7,336 nt of DNA from a bacterium HR36 (lineage in GTDB: Bacteria; Planctomycetota; Planctomycetia; Gemmatales; HRBIN36). Made by a program: the position numbers and the translations under genes. Location: positions 1 through 7,336 of the forward strand of contig BEIM01000173.1 in assembly GCA_002898995.1 (NCBI GenBank), written 5' to 3'. Under the pieces are notes generated by a model. The model did no database searches. It was not told the DNA's origin and was given only the letters and a program-made list of their open reading frames with translations. Shown here piece by piece: positions 5,967 to 7,336 of the stretch. Every line of letters starts with the position of its first letter. Positions within the stretch are counted from its first letter, which is position 1.

Positions 5967-7336
5967 TTACCACGTCGGGGGGCGTTCATAGCGTCCGAAG
6001 ACATCAGCCAGCGCCTGCGTAGCTTCACCGACACTGACCCGAGCGCTGGCAGCTTCAATGAGCACGGGCAGAAGGTTTTGGCCGCGCTCGGCCGCTCGCC
6101 GAATGGCCGTTAATTGACGTGTCACCTCCTCTTGACTTCGACTCGCCTTGATCTTGCGGAGCCGCTCGATCTGTTCTCGTTCGACCGCCGGGTCTAAACG
6201 CAAAATTTCCAGTTGTGTTTCCTCCGGTTCCACAAACGCATTCACACCGACTATGATTTTCCTGCGTGCTTCCACTTCGCACTGGTAGGCGTAAGCCGAT
6301 TCGGCAATTTCCCGGCGGAAAAAGCCGTTTTCGATACCGGCAATCACGCCTCCCATTTCCTCAATGCGCTCAAAGTAAGCTTCAGCCTCCCGCTGCATTT
6401 GTCGCGTGAGAGCTTCGACATAATAACTGCCGCCCAGCGGGTCCACTGTATTGGTCACGCCGGTTTCGTAAGCCAGCACCTGCTGCGTACGTAGCGCCAA
6501 AGTAGCCGTGCGTTCTGTAGGCAACGAAAGCGTTTCGTCTAAACTATTGGTGTGCAAAGATTGACATCCCCCTAAGACTGCCGCCAACGCCTGATAAGCT
6601 ACGCGAATAAGATTGACCTCAGGTTGTTGCGCCTGCAATGTGCAGCCGGCTGTTTGCGCATGAAACCGTAATTTCCAGGAATTCGGATTCCGGGCGCCAT
6701 AACGATCACGCATTGCTTTGGCCCAGAGCACGCGCGCCGCCCGATATTTTGCCACTTCCTCGAAAATGTCATTGTGGGCGTTGAAAAAGAAACTAAGTCG
6801 TGGGGCAAAACGATCTATATCCAAACCGCGTTCTAAACTCTTCTCGACATAATGAAAGCCATCGGCCAGGGTAAAAGCTAATTCCTGCACTGCGGTGGCG
6901 CCTGCTTCGCGGATGTGATAGCCACTAATGGACACCGTGTTCCATTGGGGGACGTGCTCCGTGCAAAATTCAATAACGTCCACCACTAATCTGACCGAAG
7001 GCTCCGGCGGAAAGACAAACTCGTTTTGCGCATGAAACTCCTTGAGAATATCGTTCTGAATTGTGCCGCGGAGTTTCCTCCAATCGAAACCGCGTTCGCG
7101 AGCATGTGCCAGGAAGAACGCGAAGATTATGATAGCGGACGCATTGATGGTCATGGAGACGGAGACTTGATGCAGGTCTATATTCGCATATAGGTCATGA
7201 ATATCATCTAGGGTGTCAATGGCAACACCTAGGCGTCCGACTTCGCCGGCCGCGCGCGGGTCATCGCTATCCAGTCCCATGAGGGTGGGCAGGTCGAAAG
7301 CCGTGCTCAATCCAGTTTGCCCTTTCGCCAGCAGGA
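5967..7336 (-). CDS. B12-dependent acyl-CoA mutase large subunit, isobutyryl-CoA mutase-like (5' part outside window)
   Basis: The visible 455 residues are the TIM-barrel catalytic domain and C-terminal linker of the methylmalonyl-CoA mutase family. Landmarks are GQTGLSTAFDLPTLMG at the window edge, GTIQNDILKEF, SISGYH, RFHAQTAG, SLHTNSLDETLSLPTE and DPLGGSYYVE. The frame is open to base 7336 with LLAKGQTG upstream, so TTG 7310 is an internal Leu, and about 100 N-terminal residues are missing. The Tyr-His pair of the active site (Tyr243-His244 in Propionibacterium numbering) is present at 6920-6915 and Gln197 at 7058-7056, but Arg207 is replaced by Gln at 7028-7026. That change is typical of isobutyryl-CoA mutase, which interconverts isobutyryl-CoA and n-butyryl-CoA. 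The position that is Asp117 in 2-hydroxyisobutyryl-CoA mutase is Ala here (7301-7299). The chain ends before the B12 domain, which is supplied by the next gene. Family assignment is secure; substrate is inferred. Confidence 0.93.
   Translation of the reverse strand, partial: LLAKGQTGLSTAFDLPTLMGLDSDDPRAAGEVGRLGVAIDTLDDIHDLYANIDLHQVSVSMTINASAIIIFAFFLAHARERGFDWRKLRGTIQNDILKEFHAQNEFVFPPEPSVRLVVDVIEFCTEHVPQWNTVSISGYHIREAGATAVQELAFTLADGFHYVEKSLERGLDIDRFAPRLSFFFNAHNDIFEEVAKYRAARVLWAKAMRDRYGARNPNSWKLRFHAQTAGCTLQAQQPEVNLIRVAYQALAAVLGGCQSLHTNSLDETLSLPTERTATLALRTQQVLAYETGVTNTVDPLGGSYYVEALTRQMQREAEAYFERIEEMGGVIAGIENGFFRREIAESAYAYQCEVEARRKIIVGVNAFVEPEETQLEILRLDPAVEREQIERLRKIKASRSQEEVTRQLTAIRRAAERGQNLLPVLIEAASARVSVGEATQALADVFGRYERPPTW

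Noticed and set aside
7308..7310. TTG at 7310 as the start of the mutase large subunit
   Set aside because: The frame is open upstream and encodes LLAKGQTG, which continues the conserved family sequence into LSTAFDLP, so this Leu is internal.

Overview
The window is a bacterial chromosomal segment in which every supportable gene lies on the minus strand, so transcription runs from the right end to the left. It is gene-dense, with no stretch over about 150 bases lacking a gene, and it holds no RNA genes, CRISPR array or transposon that I can see. Composition is moderately GC-rich. A Uma2-family protein, a MoxR/DUF58/TgpA-type cluster and a split B12 mutase with its MeaB GTPase together fit Chloroflexota or a similar deep-branching, possibly thermophilic, lineage. 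This placement is inference and only moderately secure.

Right half (7336 to 4624): a tight cluster for coenzyme-B12-dependent acyl-CoA isomerisation. It holds the catalytic large subunit (start outside the window), a separate B12-binding small subunit one base downstream, and the G-protein chaperone MeaB overlapping the small subunit by 29 bases. The large subunit looks like a methylmalonyl-CoA mutase at first sight. However, the arginine that grips the substrate carboxylate in true methylmalonyl-CoA mutase (Arg207, Propionibacterium numbering) is glutamine here, as in isobutyryl-CoA mutase, and the two-subunit layout also matches that enzyme. A medium-chain dehydrogenase/reductase follows 50 bases after meaB and probably belongs to the same transcript. 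It keeps the structural-zinc loop but has lost all the zinc cysteines.

Left half (3442 to 1): a MoxR AAA+ ATPase, a Uma2-family (PD-(D/E)XK-like) protein, a DUF58 membrane protein, and the start of a TgpA-like multi-pass membrane transglutaminase that runs off the left edge. MoxR, DUF58 and TgpA are a recurring set acting at the cell envelope; the Uma2 gene sits between the first two. A candidate promoter and a 12-base perfect palindrome lie in the 96-base gap before moxR, so the two halves may be separate transcription units.

Two boundary points matter. The large mutase subunit has no start in the window: the TTG at 7310 is an internal Leu codon. The leftmost gene has no stop in the window, so a search for complete reading frames would miss it. 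No clearly new multi-gene system is visible. The best leads are the probable mis-assignment of the mutase, the zinc-less dehydrogenase and the Uma2 insertion.
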